64,000 nt of DNA, from the NCBI GenBank assembly GCA_946413525.1, contig CAMKKZ010000005.1, positions 1-64,000 of the forward strand, written 5' to 3'. Every line of letters starts with the position of its first letter. The first letter of the stretch is position 1. Both the position numbers and the translations under genes were made by a program. Positions 44,564-52,515 of the stretch are shown here, piece after piece. Below the pieces are notes generated by a model, which saw only the letters and a program-made list of their open reading frames with translations, was not told the DNA's origin and did not search any database. The DNA is from an uncultured Oribacterium sp. (GTDB lineage Bacteria > Bacillota > Clostridia > Lachnospirales > Lachnospiraceae).

Positions 44564-46273
44564 ATGAGTTTTTCAAGTCTCATTTTTGTTTCAGCCTTTC
44601 TTCCAATCTTCCTGATGCTCTATATTTTGGTGCCGGACATATGGGAGAAAAACCTGGTCCTTCTCATGGGCTCGCTGCTGTTTTATGCATTTGCCGGGCT
44701 TCGATACCTCCTGCTTCTTATAGCGATGACTGCGTTTGCCTTTCTGGGCGGATGGGGAATTGAGAAGTGCCGTGTGGGAAAACGGTCGGGATATAAGGCG
44801 GTGTGTCTGGTTGCGACCGTCATTCTGCTGTTGATGCCCCTTATGTATTTTAAGTATGCCGGCTTCTTAATGGGACAATATGGCATGTTTTCAGAAACAC
44901 CGGTGGCAATGCCCCGGTTTGTCCTCCCCATGGGGATTTCTTTCTACACATTCAAATTGATTTCCTATGTGGCGGATGTCTTTATGGGACATCTGGATTC
45001 GCAGAGCTTCTTTGATGTTTTGCAGTACTCTGTGTTGTTTCATCAGGTGTCCGAAGGGCCGATTATGAGGTTTTCGGACATTAAGGATGCGCTGCATGAC
45101 AGAAATTTGGATGCGGAGATGTTCACAGATGGGCTGATGAGATTTTTTATCGGGCTTTCCAAAAAGACCATTCTCGCGAATCACCTTGGACTTCTTGTGG
45201 AAAGCTTCCTCCCGATTCATTTTTTGGAAAGCAGCATTTCCGTAAAGGCGGCATGGCTCGGCTCCCTTTTCTACATGCTTCAGATCTATCTCGATTTTTC
45301 GGCCTATTCCGATATGGCTATCGGTCTTGGAATGATGTGCGGATTCACATACCCTGAGAATTTCAATTATCCATACATCGCCTCATCTGTAAGGGATTTT
45401 TGGCGGAGATGGCATATTTCCCTGTCCTCTTTTTTCAGGGATTACGTATATATACCTATGGGGGGGAGCCGCGTCCATTTTTTCAGGCTTTGTGTCAACC
45501 TCTCCGTTGTCTGGCTGCTTACCGGGATCTGGCATGGGGCCAGTTGGAATTATATTCTTTGGGGAGCTTATTATCTTGTTTTTATTATATTCGAAAATGT
45601 GGTCTTGAAATTTGGCGGATCCCCGAGGACGGGGGCAGAGGACCGTTTATCGGAAAATGAGGGGGCGGTGGACAGGGGGTTCAGGCGTTTTTTTGGCCAT
45701 GCATACACCTTGCTCGTGGTTTATTTTGGATGGATCCTGTTTCGGTTCACGGATTTCCCATCGTTGAAAAATGTTTTTGCGCTGCTATTCTTACGGACGG
45801 GATCGCCGGCCTCGGATGAAGCAACGGAACTGCTTCTGAAAAATAATGTTTATTTCCTTATCGTCTGCATTGTTGCCGTGACGCCGCTTTCGAGAATCGT
45901 GGCGCAGGAAATAAGAAAGGCCATAACCAGGAAAATTTCCCTGAAAAACAGGGTACAGAGGCGGGAGGAAAGGGCGAGCGAGGAGGTTGGCTCGAAACGA
46001 GGCATGGGCGATGCGGAAGCTTCAGATATGTCACGCAAACGTGCTGGGAAAGGCAGTGAGCAGGCGGGAGAAAATGCAGGGATCAATGGAGACAGGCATT
46101 CAGAGGTTCTTGACAGGGTGCAAAAACGGGTAAGGACGGAGGCCCGCCGTGCTGGTATGGAGGAGGCACTTTATTTTGCTGTAAAGATTGCCCTTGCCCT
46201 CGTATTGTTCGCGTTATCAATCATGTCGATGGTGGGCAGCAGCTATATGCCTTTCCTGTATGACCAATTTTAA
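44564..46273 (+). CDS. MBOAT-family membrane O-acyltransferase (AlgI/DltB-like)
   Basis: 569 aa with about ten hydrophobic segments. The catalytic pair is H284 (FWRRWHISLSSFFRDYVYIP) and H324 (GIWHGASWNYILWG), the AlgI signature. C-terminal helix ends with SSYMPFLYDQF as in AlgI. Residues ~455-540 are an extra charged, repeat-like insert (ERASEEVGSKR.. RVQKRVRTEARRAG) absent from normal AlgI. The enzyme would pass acetyl groups through the membrane to a surface polymer; the usual DHHW/AlgX partner is not next to it. Start ATG is 3 bases past the SRP promoter. Confidence 0.9.
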   Translation: MSFSSLIFVSAFLPIFLMLYILVPDIWEKNLVLLMGSLLFYAFAGLRYLLLLIAMTAFAFLGGWGIEKCRVGKRSGYKAVCLVATVILLLMPLMYFKYAGFLMGQYGMFSETPVAMPRFVLPMGISFYTFKLISYVADVFMGHLDSQSFFDVLQYSVLFHQVSEGPIMRFSDIKDALHDRNLDAEMFTDGLMRFFIGLSKKTILANHLGLLVESFLPIHFLESSISVKAAWLGSLFYMLQIYLDFSAYSDMAIGLGMMCGFTYPENFNYPYIASSVRDFWRRWHISLSSFFRDYVYIPMGGSRVHFFRLCVNLSVVWLLTGIWHGASWNYILWGAYYLVFIIFENVVLKFGGSPRTGAEDRLSENEGAVDRGFRRFFGHAYTLLVVYFGWILFRFTDFPSLKNVFALLFLRTGSPASDEATELLLKNNVYFLIVCIVAVTPLSRIVAQEIRKAITRKISLKNRVQRREERASEEVGSKRGMGDAEASDMSRKRAGKGSEQAGENAGINGDRHSEVLDRVQKRVRTEARRAGMEEALYFAVKIALALVLFALSIMSMVGSSYMPFLYDQF

Positions 46274-46330
46274 GGCAAGGTCATAGAAAGCGCTGCCTTA
46301 AAACTGGTCATGAAACGGATATTTGTTTCA

Positions 46331-46373
46331 AACTTTGACTTAATGCCGCAGGCGTTGAGTCCCATTTGTGCCG
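46331..46373. repeat. Palindromic repeat family 1, partial reverse copy
   Basis: AACTTTGACTTAATGCCGCA and GGCGTTGAGTCCCATTTGTG match the complement of the 3' half of the unit at 16366-16447. It overlaps the 3' end of the 290-aa gene. Confidence 0.8.
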
Positions 46374-47212
46374 ATTGATGTGAATTTTCTCCGTGTTTTT
46401 TCCCGCAACGCTTTCCGCTCGTCCGAAGAATCATTGTTGAGGGGAGTTTTTGCAAAGCGTTGGGGCATTGAGGAGGACAGTTCAGCCTCTTTTGATTCCG
46501 GTTCGCTGCGTTTTTCTTCACCGGCATCCTGGAATTCCCGCTTTTGAGTTTCGATGACATCCCGGGATTCCCGCTTTTGAGTGTCGATGACGTCCTGCTG
46601 AGTTTGCGGGGGATTTTCCTTTTCGGGCAATTCTCTGTATTCGGGGCTTTCCATGAATTTTTTCCGTATCTCTGCCCTTGCCTTGGCTTTTCTGTTTTCT
46701 GATTCAAAAAAACCGATTTTCTGACCTTCCGGTATATTTGGATTGTTGGCTATGGCTCGCACCCTTATGAGAGAGGCGGCGGCATGATTTTGTTCCACAC
46801 GCTGCGCCTCCTCCTTGCTTTTCGCGTTTTCCAGTTCGCGCTTATAGCTTTTCCTGTCCTGATCTTCTTCCTGAAGCTGCTGGTAGAGCATGGGGTTTTT
46901 TTCTTTGATATAGTCAAGCTCTTCGGAGGAAAGCTTCCTGCCGGCCTGTGCTTTTGCCATGATTGCCTCCATCTCCAGGTCGCGGCTTTCCTGCTGTTCC
47001 CGGAATTGTTCCAGAATCAGCCTGTCCTGAGCTGCTTTTTTCTGGTGCTGGGTCTTGGCTTTGTTGGAACTCTCGGATATTCTTTCCGCGCTATCCCGTG
47101 TTTTTGTTTGTTTCGGGGAAAAACTCCCGGAGCTTTTTCGCTGCTGCCATTTGTTCAGCATTTGAGTCTGCCTTGTATATGCGGCAAGCGATGTAATTGC
47201 TTCAAATCCCAT
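46340..47212 (-). CDS. Highly charged coiled-coil protein, function unknown
   Basis: 290 aa, rich in Q, E, K, R, with no signal or membrane helix. N-terminal MGFEAITSLAAYTRQTQMLNK is followed by long coiled-coil-like helices. Around residues 215-245 two near-identical 12-13-residue units (DVIDTQKRESR / DVIETQKREFQ) are present. Its last ~10 residues (GTNGTQRLRH) are encoded by the repeat family 1 copy 46331-46373, so the natural C-terminus may have been replaced by the repeat. Ribosome site GGAGG before the ATG. Unknown role; a structural or phage-like scaffold protein is possible. Confidence 0.55.
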   Translation of the reverse strand: MGFEAITSLAAYTRQTQMLNKWQQRKSSGSFSPKQTKTRDSAERISESSNKAKTQHQKKAAQDRLILEQFREQQESRDLEMEAIMAKAQAGRKLSSEELDYIKEKNPMLYQQLQEEDQDRKSYKRELENAKSKEEAQRVEQNHAAASLIRVRAIANNPNIPEGQKIGFFESENRKAKARAEIRKKFMESPEYRELPEKENPPQTQQDVIDTQKRESRDVIETQKREFQDAGEEKRSEPESKEAELSSSMPQRFAKTPLNNDSSDERKALREKTRRKFTSIGTNGTQRLRH

Positions 47213-47240
47213 TATAGAGGCCTCCTTTCTTAATTTGTAG

Positions 47241-47331
47241 TAACTGTTCAGTGAAACAGAATAGTCAGCGCCTCGGGCATGGTGTTTCCGCGCGTTCCAA
47301 CCACGCCCGGGGCGCTGACTGAATAGTTACA
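47241..47331. repeat. Palindromic repeat family 2, copy b
   Basis: TAACTGTTCAG at the start and CTGAATAGTTAC at the end form terminal inverted repeats; inside are GTCAGCGCC/GGCGCTGAC and GGGCATGG/CCACGCCC arms. It fills the gap between the coiled-coil gene and DegV. Confidence 0.78.
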
Positions 47332-47354
47332 TTATATTTTTTTAATGGCATTTC

Positions 47355-48245
47355 CTAGACGGATTTTGGAATTCGCCCTTTTCCCCAGGAAAACAGGCAC
47401 ATCAGATCCGGACCCGTGTGGGAGCCGATTACCGGCCCCACCCTTGTGATGATGACGTCTTTGCAGGGGATGGATTCCTTCACCAGTTCCCTGAACTCAA
47501 GGGCTTCCGAATGACAATTGGCATGCGAAATGAAGACGGTTTGTTCTTCGCTATTCTGAATGGTTTTCAAAGTCAGCTCCAAAAGCATCTTGAGGCTGGG
47601 TTTCCTTCCTCTTACCTTTCGGTGCACGATGAGCTTCCCTTCATCGTTTATAAAGAGGATGGGCTTTATATTTAAGGCGGTTCCAATCATGGCGCTTGCG
47701 GCAGAAACCCTTCCGCCTCTCCGCAGAGTGTCCAGGCTTCCTACGGTGAAATAGTAGGCGGCTTCCAGACGGTGTTCCGTAAGCCAGGAGGCGTTTTCCT
47801 CAAGCCCCATGCCGCTGTCCCTGTTTTGAGCGGCTTTCAGAGTGATCATTCCCTGCCCGCCGCTGCCGCCAAGGGAATCGACGCAACAGATAAGCCGTTC
47901 GGGATATTCTTCCTTGAGGATGCTGATGGACGAAAGAGCCGAGGAGTATGTGCCGGACAATCCGGATGAAAGGGAGATGTATAAGATGTCTTTCCCTTCA
48001 TCGAGTATCGGGGTGAAAAAATCAATAAACTGGGCAGGGGTAATCTGGGAAGTCTGCGAAATGACTCCATCGGATATCTTTTTGTAAAAGTCTGTGGGAG
48101 AATAGTTGCGAAAATCCGGGTAATGCAGGAAGACCTCCCCTGAATTCATTCGGACTTCCATCGGAATTACAGCTATCTGGTATTTTTCAAGCAGGTCAGG
48201 TTCCATGTCACAGCAAGCATCCGTTATGATCTGATAATCTTTCAT
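47355..48245 (-). CDS. DegV-family fatty-acid-binding protein
   Basis: 297 aa from ATG 48245 (GGGGA 10 bases upstream). Start DYQIITDACCDMEPDLLEKYQI and TSQITPAQFIDFF (the T/S-S-Q motif), then ISLSSGLSGTYSSAL (lipid headgroup contact) and the late KVRGRKPSLKMLL. DegV/FakB proteins bind a fatty acid for phosphorylation by FakA. They allow use of host fatty acids. An upstream in-frame start would add 15 residues lacking family similarity. Confidence 0.92.
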   Translation of the reverse strand: MKDYQIITDACCDMEPDLLEKYQIAVIPMEVRMNSGEVFLHYPDFRNYSPTDFYKKISDGVISQTSQITPAQFIDFFTPILDEGKDILYISLSSGLSGTYSSALSSISILKEEYPERLICCVDSLGGSGGQGMITLKAAQNRDSGMGLEENASWLTEHRLEAAYYFTVGSLDTLRRGGRVSAASAMIGTALNIKPILFINDEGKLIVHRKVRGRKPSLKMLLELTLKTIQNSEEQTVFISHANCHSEALEFRELVKESIPCKDVIITRVGPVIGSHTGPDLMCLFSWGKGRIPKSV

Positions 48246-48417
48246 AATGTCATCTTCCCCTTTTGTTTGCAGGTAAGTGGCTGAGGGCATGCCCGTCTTT
48301 ACTAGCTTATCACGTTACTTGTATTCTATCAATCGCCTGTATCAGTATATATTAGACTATCGGATGTCTTTTTGCTAGTATTTTAGTTGAGTTATCAAGG
48401 ATTTTCATGTAATATAG

Positions 48418-48449
48418 GACATGAATGTTTCTTCAGGAACATTCATGTC
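48418..48449. terminator. 12-bp hairpin upstream of degV
   Basis: GACATGAATGTT / AACATTCATGTC, loop TCTTCAGG. Perfect palindrome; position upstream of the degV start makes an operator or a regulatory hairpin as likely as a terminator. Confidence 0.5.
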
Positions 48450-48730
48450 TTATACATATATGATGACTATTCAACGCCCCTTGAAAGCCGGGGGGCGGAC
48501 AAGGCGCGGAGCGCCTCAGAACGCGTGTGAGAAGCCGCGGATGTTCTCCCTGTCATGCAGCTTTGTCTGCAGCCTCGGAGCGCGCGCGTCAAGCCGCCGC
48601 GAATGACAATAAATAGGGCACTGAGTGGTTGCCTATATTTCAACAATCGACATGTGCGGGCAGACATATAAGGGCTTCTTGGGCGGAAAATGGCATTGTC
48701 GTGAATTACAATGGATGGGAGGGGTCTGGC
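48450..48730. other. GC-rich spacer before the hydrogenase gene, no gene seen
   Basis: Short palindromes (GGCGCGGAGCGCC, GCCGCGGATG, GAGCGCGCGCG) and a TATAAA-like AT patch near 48610 are present, but no clear promoter or RNA family. A 48629-starting frame upstream of the hydrogenase start lacks family similarity. Confidence 0.35.
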
Positions 48731-50236
48731 ATGGTAACAAATGATATGGGTGCTAGCGAGTTGATGCACCGGGTAGAAGAAGGGCTGGCAAGGCTGGAAT
48801 GGGAAGGCAGGCTGAACGAAAAGACGAAGGATGAATTAGTTCACAGTATCTCGCCGGGACCCCATGCGACATTTCGATGCTGTATCTATAAAGAGCGGGA
48901 AATTTTGCGATGGAGGATACGCTTGAGCTGTAACGAAGATGCCAATCCGACGCGAAATACGAACAACATTATACAGGTAATCGATCCGGCCTGCGAGGAA
49001 TGCCCGCTTTCCACTTATTCGGTAACGGATAACTGCCGGCTTTGTCTCGGTAAAGCGTGCCAGAACAGTTGCCGTTTTGGCGCGATTATTATGACGGAGA
49101 CTCGTGCCCGGATAGATCCCAATAAATGTAAGGAATGTGGGCAGTGTGCTAATGCGTGTCCTTACGGAGCCATAGCTCACCTTGCCCGCCCCTGCCGCAA
49201 GCCTTGTCCGGTCAATGCCATTGAGTATGATGAGTATGGGATTTGCCGGATTGATGAGAAGAAATGTATCCGTTGCGGACAGTGCGTGCACTCCTGCCCC
49301 TTTGGGGCGATTGCCGTGAAGGTGGATATGCTTGATATAATCCGCGATATCAAGGCGGGAAAAGAAGTGATTGCCATGTGCGCACCGGCCATAGAAGGCC
49401 AGTTCGGCAAGGACATAAACATGGCATCCGTGCGCGCCGCGCTGAAGAAGCTGGGATTCTCGGATATGGTGGAAGTGGGTCTCGGCGGCGACATGACGGC
49501 TGCATGGGAATCTGTGGAATGGTCCGAGGCAAGGAAAGAGGGGAGAAAGATGACGACATCCTGCTGCCCTGCGTTCATTAATATGCTGAAAATGCATTTC
49601 CCGGAACAGTATGAAAAAAATATGTCGGAGACCGTGTCGCCAATGTGCGCCACATCAAGATATCTGAAGCTGACCCATCCGGGCTGCGTGACGGTATTCA
49701 TCGGGCCGTGCATGGCGAAAAAGTCTGAGGCGCACGAGATGAATATCGAAGGAAACGCGGATTATGTAATGACATTTGGCGAGATGGCGGCAATGCTCCG
49801 CTCAAAGGATGTTGAGCTTGTTCCCGTGGCGGACAGCTATCAGGAAGCATCTCTTTGGGGAAAAGGCTTTGCCAGTTCCGGCGGAGTGGCCAATGCGGTT
49901 CTCGAATGCATGCATGAGAGGGGGGAGGATACGACGGGGCTGAAGCTTCGTCAGTGCTCTGGCGGTAAGGAATGCGTTACCGCGCTGCAGCTTCTGAAGG
50001 CAGGGCGGCTGCCTGAGGATTTTGTCGAGGGCATGGCCTGCGAAGGCGGCTGCGTTGGCGGCCCATCCAGGCAGAAAACGGAGATGGAAGTCCGTAGGGC
50101 CAGGCAGTCCCTGCTGGATGCCGCAGATGACAGGAGGATACTGCCCAATCTCAAAAATTATCCGATGAAAGGCTTTTCGATGCTGAGGAATGGCCGCATC
50201 CATCTCGTGGATCCTTTCCTGGACGGCGAAGCCTGA
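48731..50236 (+). CDS. Monomeric [FeFe] hydrogenase, group-B type
   Basis: About 501 aa. N-terminal domain (~1-65) of unknown fold, then a Cys-rich ferredoxin part with the sets CEECPL, CRLCLGKACQNSC, CKECGQCANACPYGA, CRKPCPV and CIRCGQCVHSCPFGA, giving several [4Fe-4S] clusters. The H-cluster domain has C278 (TSCCPAF), C327 (IGPCMAKKSEA), C437 and C441 (MACEGGCVGGP), the group-B set rather than the group-A TSCCPAW/MPCxxKxxE/MACPGGC set. Role: proton reduction or H2 sensing with ferredoxin. ATG 48731 has GGGAGGGG; no maturase genes are next to it. Confidence 0.9.
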   Translation: MVTNDMGASELMHRVEEGLARLEWEGRLNEKTKDELVHSISPGPHATFRCCIYKEREILRWRIRLSCNEDANPTRNTNNIIQVIDPACEECPLSTYSVTDNCRLCLGKACQNSCRFGAIIMTETRARIDPNKCKECGQCANACPYGAIAHLARPCRKPCPVNAIEYDEYGICRIDEKKCIRCGQCVHSCPFGAIAVKVDMLDIIRDIKAGKEVIAMCAPAIEGQFGKDINMASVRAALKKLGFSDMVEVGLGGDMTAAWESVEWSEARKEGRKMTTSCCPAFINMLKMHFPEQYEKNMSETVSPMCATSRYLKLTHPGCVTVFIGPCMAKKSEAHEMNIEGNADYVMTFGEMAAMLRSKDVELVPVADSYQEASLWGKGFASSGGVANAVLECMHERGEDTTGLKLRQCSGGKECVTALQLLKAGRLPEDFVEGMACEGGCVGGPSRQKTEMEVRRARQSLLDAADDRRILPNLKNYPMKGFSMLRNGRIHLVDPFLDGEA

Positions 50237-50285
50237 TCTCAAGGAATCGTTTTGTGCCGACTTTAATGAGCGTATCCTGTAGATT

Positions 50286-50345
50286 GCGATACCGCATCTT
50301 TTTGTCGCTAATGAAAATGGCCAGAAAACCACTATAATAGGGGAG
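50286..50345 (+). promoter_or_regulatory. Leader element copy B before the 484-aa gene
   Basis: GCGATACC 50286-50293 in stem TGCG-ATAC-CGCA, TTGTCG 50302-50307, short stem TGG/CCA (50318-50320, 50329-50331) around CCAGAAAA, TATAAT 50333-50338, then AGGGGAG. Confidence 0.65.
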
Positions 50346-50351
50346 TGAATG

Positions 50352-51803
50352 ATGGGTTTTTTGAAAAAAATTGCCTCAATGTTTATTGCTGACAGGGAGG
50401 AAGATGATGACGAGGAGGCTGTACCGGCCAATGCGCACCTTTATCTTAAGTCAATGGCGGGAAAGGACCTGTATGAGATCAAGGGAAAGGCAAAATTGAA
50501 AATCAGCCTGCTGCCAGGCAAGGAATTGGTCGTGATGAAGATTCGGAACGGCGGCATGGACGTATATGACACGGTTGTCAGTTGCCCGCTTCCCAAAACA
50601 GTGGATGCAAGGACCGAACTGCAGCAAATGCTGAGGACGCTGATTGGGGATATCTATGACGCTCTGCGCGCCGGGACCATGGAAATGAAAATCCCCACGA
50701 ACGAATATGACCTTTTCCTGTACATACGAAAACGGCCTTCCATCGGCATTGATATGGACCTGCTTGAGGAGGAGCTTTCACAGGGCAGGCGGGATCATCT
50801 TGTCTCGGAATTTTTGTCAGCGCTGGACCGCAACAGCCGTTTGGATGTATATGTTGTGCCCAAATCATTGGCAAATGTCACGGCACTGCGAATCCTGCGC
50901 GACGCCTGGAAAAAATATCCCATGGTTCGATTCCTTGAGGTGGAGAGCGGCGCGGGTGAGGACTTCCTGTATTGGAGCAGTCAGGTGATTCAGGAGACCA
51001 TGAGGAAGGAGCCCAATGTGGCCGTGGTCGGTATCGGCGTGATTGGCAAGAAGCCTCCGTTTGGGGTGAACTTGAAGAATGATGAATTTTCCTCAGTGGT
51101 ACAAAAGGCAGCGGTTCTTTCGAAACAGGATATGAATACCCGTGAAAGAATGATTGATGCCCAGACAGCCGGTCACGCCGCGGGAATCAGCGAGGTCGGC
51201 AGGCAGCAGAACAAGGATGAAGAATTCATTACAAAGACAATAGCCGATCTTGCGGTGGAGGAGGCAGTGTTCCGCATGTCGGAAGAGGATGCGCGGGAAA
51301 TCGTTAATGCCGTACATTCAAGTGAATCCGAGGAACATGGACGTCTCCGAATCATTCATGCCCCCCGTTTTGACAGAATCCTGCTGCTCAATCTGGTGGT
51401 TGACGCGGAGGACGGCTTCATGGTTGAAGTGAAAAATGGAGAAATCCTGTATTACAAGGACAGGGTCGGAAAGCTCCAGGATTTATATGGGTGGACTTTC
51501 GTGGAGGAGGACTGGTGCCAGGCGCCTCAGGACGTTTCTGTGGAGGAGCTTGAGGAAGAAGCCGGGCTGGTCGCTATGGAGGGCAAGTATGTCCGGGAAC
51601 TGGATGAAACACTGACAGGAAATATTGGAAAATCCGTCAGCGCTTCTTTTGAAAGCCTGCAGAAGCTGGTTACGCGTTATGACAGGATCGGGATGGATAT
51701 GATACACCAGATTGAGCTTTTGCAGTTTGTTGACATTATTAAAAATAACAATAGTTTCTATGGGGATTCCATAGAGTCGATGATACGTGAAATCCTGGCA
51801 TGA
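50352..51803 (+). CDS. Unrecognised 483-aa cytoplasmic protein
   Basis: ATG 50352 has GGGGAG 6 bases upstream; ATG 50349 is the alternative. No signal peptide or membrane helix. About 17-27 are a run of acidic residues (REEDDDEEAV). Then a beta-rich part (LYLKSMAGKDLYEIKGKAKLKISLL), a Rossmann-like alternation (100-260; VAVVGIGVIGKKPPFGVNL), and a C-terminal helical region. Central VSEFLSALDRNSRLDVYVVPKSL is well formed. No motif identifies it. It is downstream of the hydrogenase and has the leader element; the functional link is unknown. Confidence 0.6.
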   Translation: MGFLKKIASMFIADREEDDDEEAVPANAHLYLKSMAGKDLYEIKGKAKLKISLLPGKELVVMKIRNGGMDVYDTVVSCPLPKTVDARTELQQMLRTLIGDIYDALRAGTMEMKIPTNEYDLFLYIRKRPSIGIDMDLLEEELSQGRRDHLVSEFLSALDRNSRLDVYVVPKSLANVTALRILRDAWKKYPMVRFLEVESGAGEDFLYWSSQVIQETMRKEPNVAVVGIGVIGKKPPFGVNLKNDEFSSVVQKAAVLSKQDMNTRERMIDAQTAGHAAGISEVGRQQNKDEEFITKTIADLAVEEAVFRMSEEDAREIVNAVHSSESEEHGRLRIIHAPRFDRILLLNLVVDAEDGFMVEVKNGEILYYKDRVGKLQDLYGWTFVEEDWCQAPQDVSVEELEEEAGLVAMEGKYVRELDETLTGNIGKSVSASFESLQKLVTRYDRIGMDMIHQIELLQFVDIIKNNNSFYGDSIESMIREILA

Positions 51804-51808
51804 GATTG

Positions 51809-51943
51809 TAACTATTCAGTTAGCGCCTCGCGCTTGCCGCGAGGCGCGTATGGAAGCATAGAAAAGCACGCCTTGGGCGTACGTGGAATGCGCATAAGCG
51901 ACACGCCCGAGGCGTAACTGTTCAGCTTGACTGAACAGTTGCA
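51809..51943. repeat. Palindromic repeat family 2, copy c
   Basis: Starts TAACTATTCAGTTAGCGCCTCG with an inner CGCCTCGCGC/GCGCGAGGCG palindrome, contains CGCCTTGGGCGTACG and ends GTAACTGTTCAGCTTGAC / TGAACAGTTGCAT, similar to 37057 and 47241 copies. Confidence 0.75.
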
Positions 51944-51985
51944 TAAGATTCAATGATCCATGCCGTAAAAAGCGGAAAACAGAAA

Positions 51986-52034
51986 GAAACGGGCATTCCG
52001 ACAAGCTAAGAGAAGCTGTCGGGATGCCCGTTTC
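51986..52034. terminator. Terminator between convergent genes
   Basis: GAAACGGGCA-TT-CCGACA / TGTCGG-GA-TGCCCGTTTC, 16 paired bases with one internal mismatch pair and a 13-base loop, followed by CTTATT. Serves the 484-aa gene and possibly the 121-aa gene on the other strand. Confidence 0.75.
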
Positions 52035-52035
52035 C

Positions 52036-52130
52036 TTATTGCCGCGGGGGCTGCGTAGGGAAACATTCCGGCTTACGCCGGACGCGGCCCTGTGGGCGAG
52101 CAGGGTGCGATTTCATCTTCCCTGCTCAAA
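52036..52130. repeat. Repeat family 3, copy downstream of a terminator
   Basis: TTATTGCCGCGGGGGCTGCGTA, CCGGC-TTAC-GCCGG hairpin, GGACGCGGCCC closing arm and GCAGGGTGCGA. About 85% like 55221-55315. It begins at the T/A end of the terminator. Confidence 0.8.
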
Positions 52131-52149
52131 TCCGGAGGACAGTGAATGG

Positions 52150-52515
52150 TCAGCCTAAATTAACAAAAGGCAGTTGGGAAAGCTGATTGATGAGATCCTG
52201 TGCTTTTGTTATAAGATTCTGCAGTTCATCCATTGTGTCAAAAACGTTTTCTATTTGTCCTTGATAACCCTCGTAAGTGGACTTTATTAACTGGACGTCA
52301 TCCACAAGGTCGTCAATTTTCTGCATGGTAGTAAAGGCCTCGTTAACCTTGGCAGAGTAGAATTCAAAACGTGCTTTCGCGAAGAGCAGTGCCGCAATCA
52401 ATGACAGCATAATGATTACATTCATAATAATTGCGAGGATGGCTATTCGGCGCGTTGTCCGGAGCTCCCTGAGAAGCTCCTTATTTGAGGGGGAGTTCAA
52501 GTTATCGTTTGTCAT
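52150..52515 (-). CDS. Small single-pass membrane protein with a coiled-coil, partner of the antiporter
   Basis: 121 aa. Polar N-terminus, one helix (about 24-46, IAILAIIMNVIIMLSLIAALLFA), then an extended coiled coil (EAFTTMQKIDDLVDDVQLIKSTYEG) ending in LINQLSQLPFVNLG. Start codon overlaps the NhaC-type stop by ATGA, so the two are translated together. Could be an accessory subunit of the antiporter (inference). Confidence 0.65.
   Translation of the reverse strand: MTNDNLNSPSNKELLRELRTTRRIAILAIIMNVIIMLSLIAALLFAKARFEFYSAKVNEAFTTMQKIDDLVDDVQLIKSTYEGYQGQIENVFDTMDELQNLITKAQDLINQLSQLPFVNLG

Noticed and set aside
48629..48730. Hydrogenase start 34 codons upstream
   Set aside because: The extension is unlike the family and lacks a ribosome site; ATG 48731 has GGGAGGGG.
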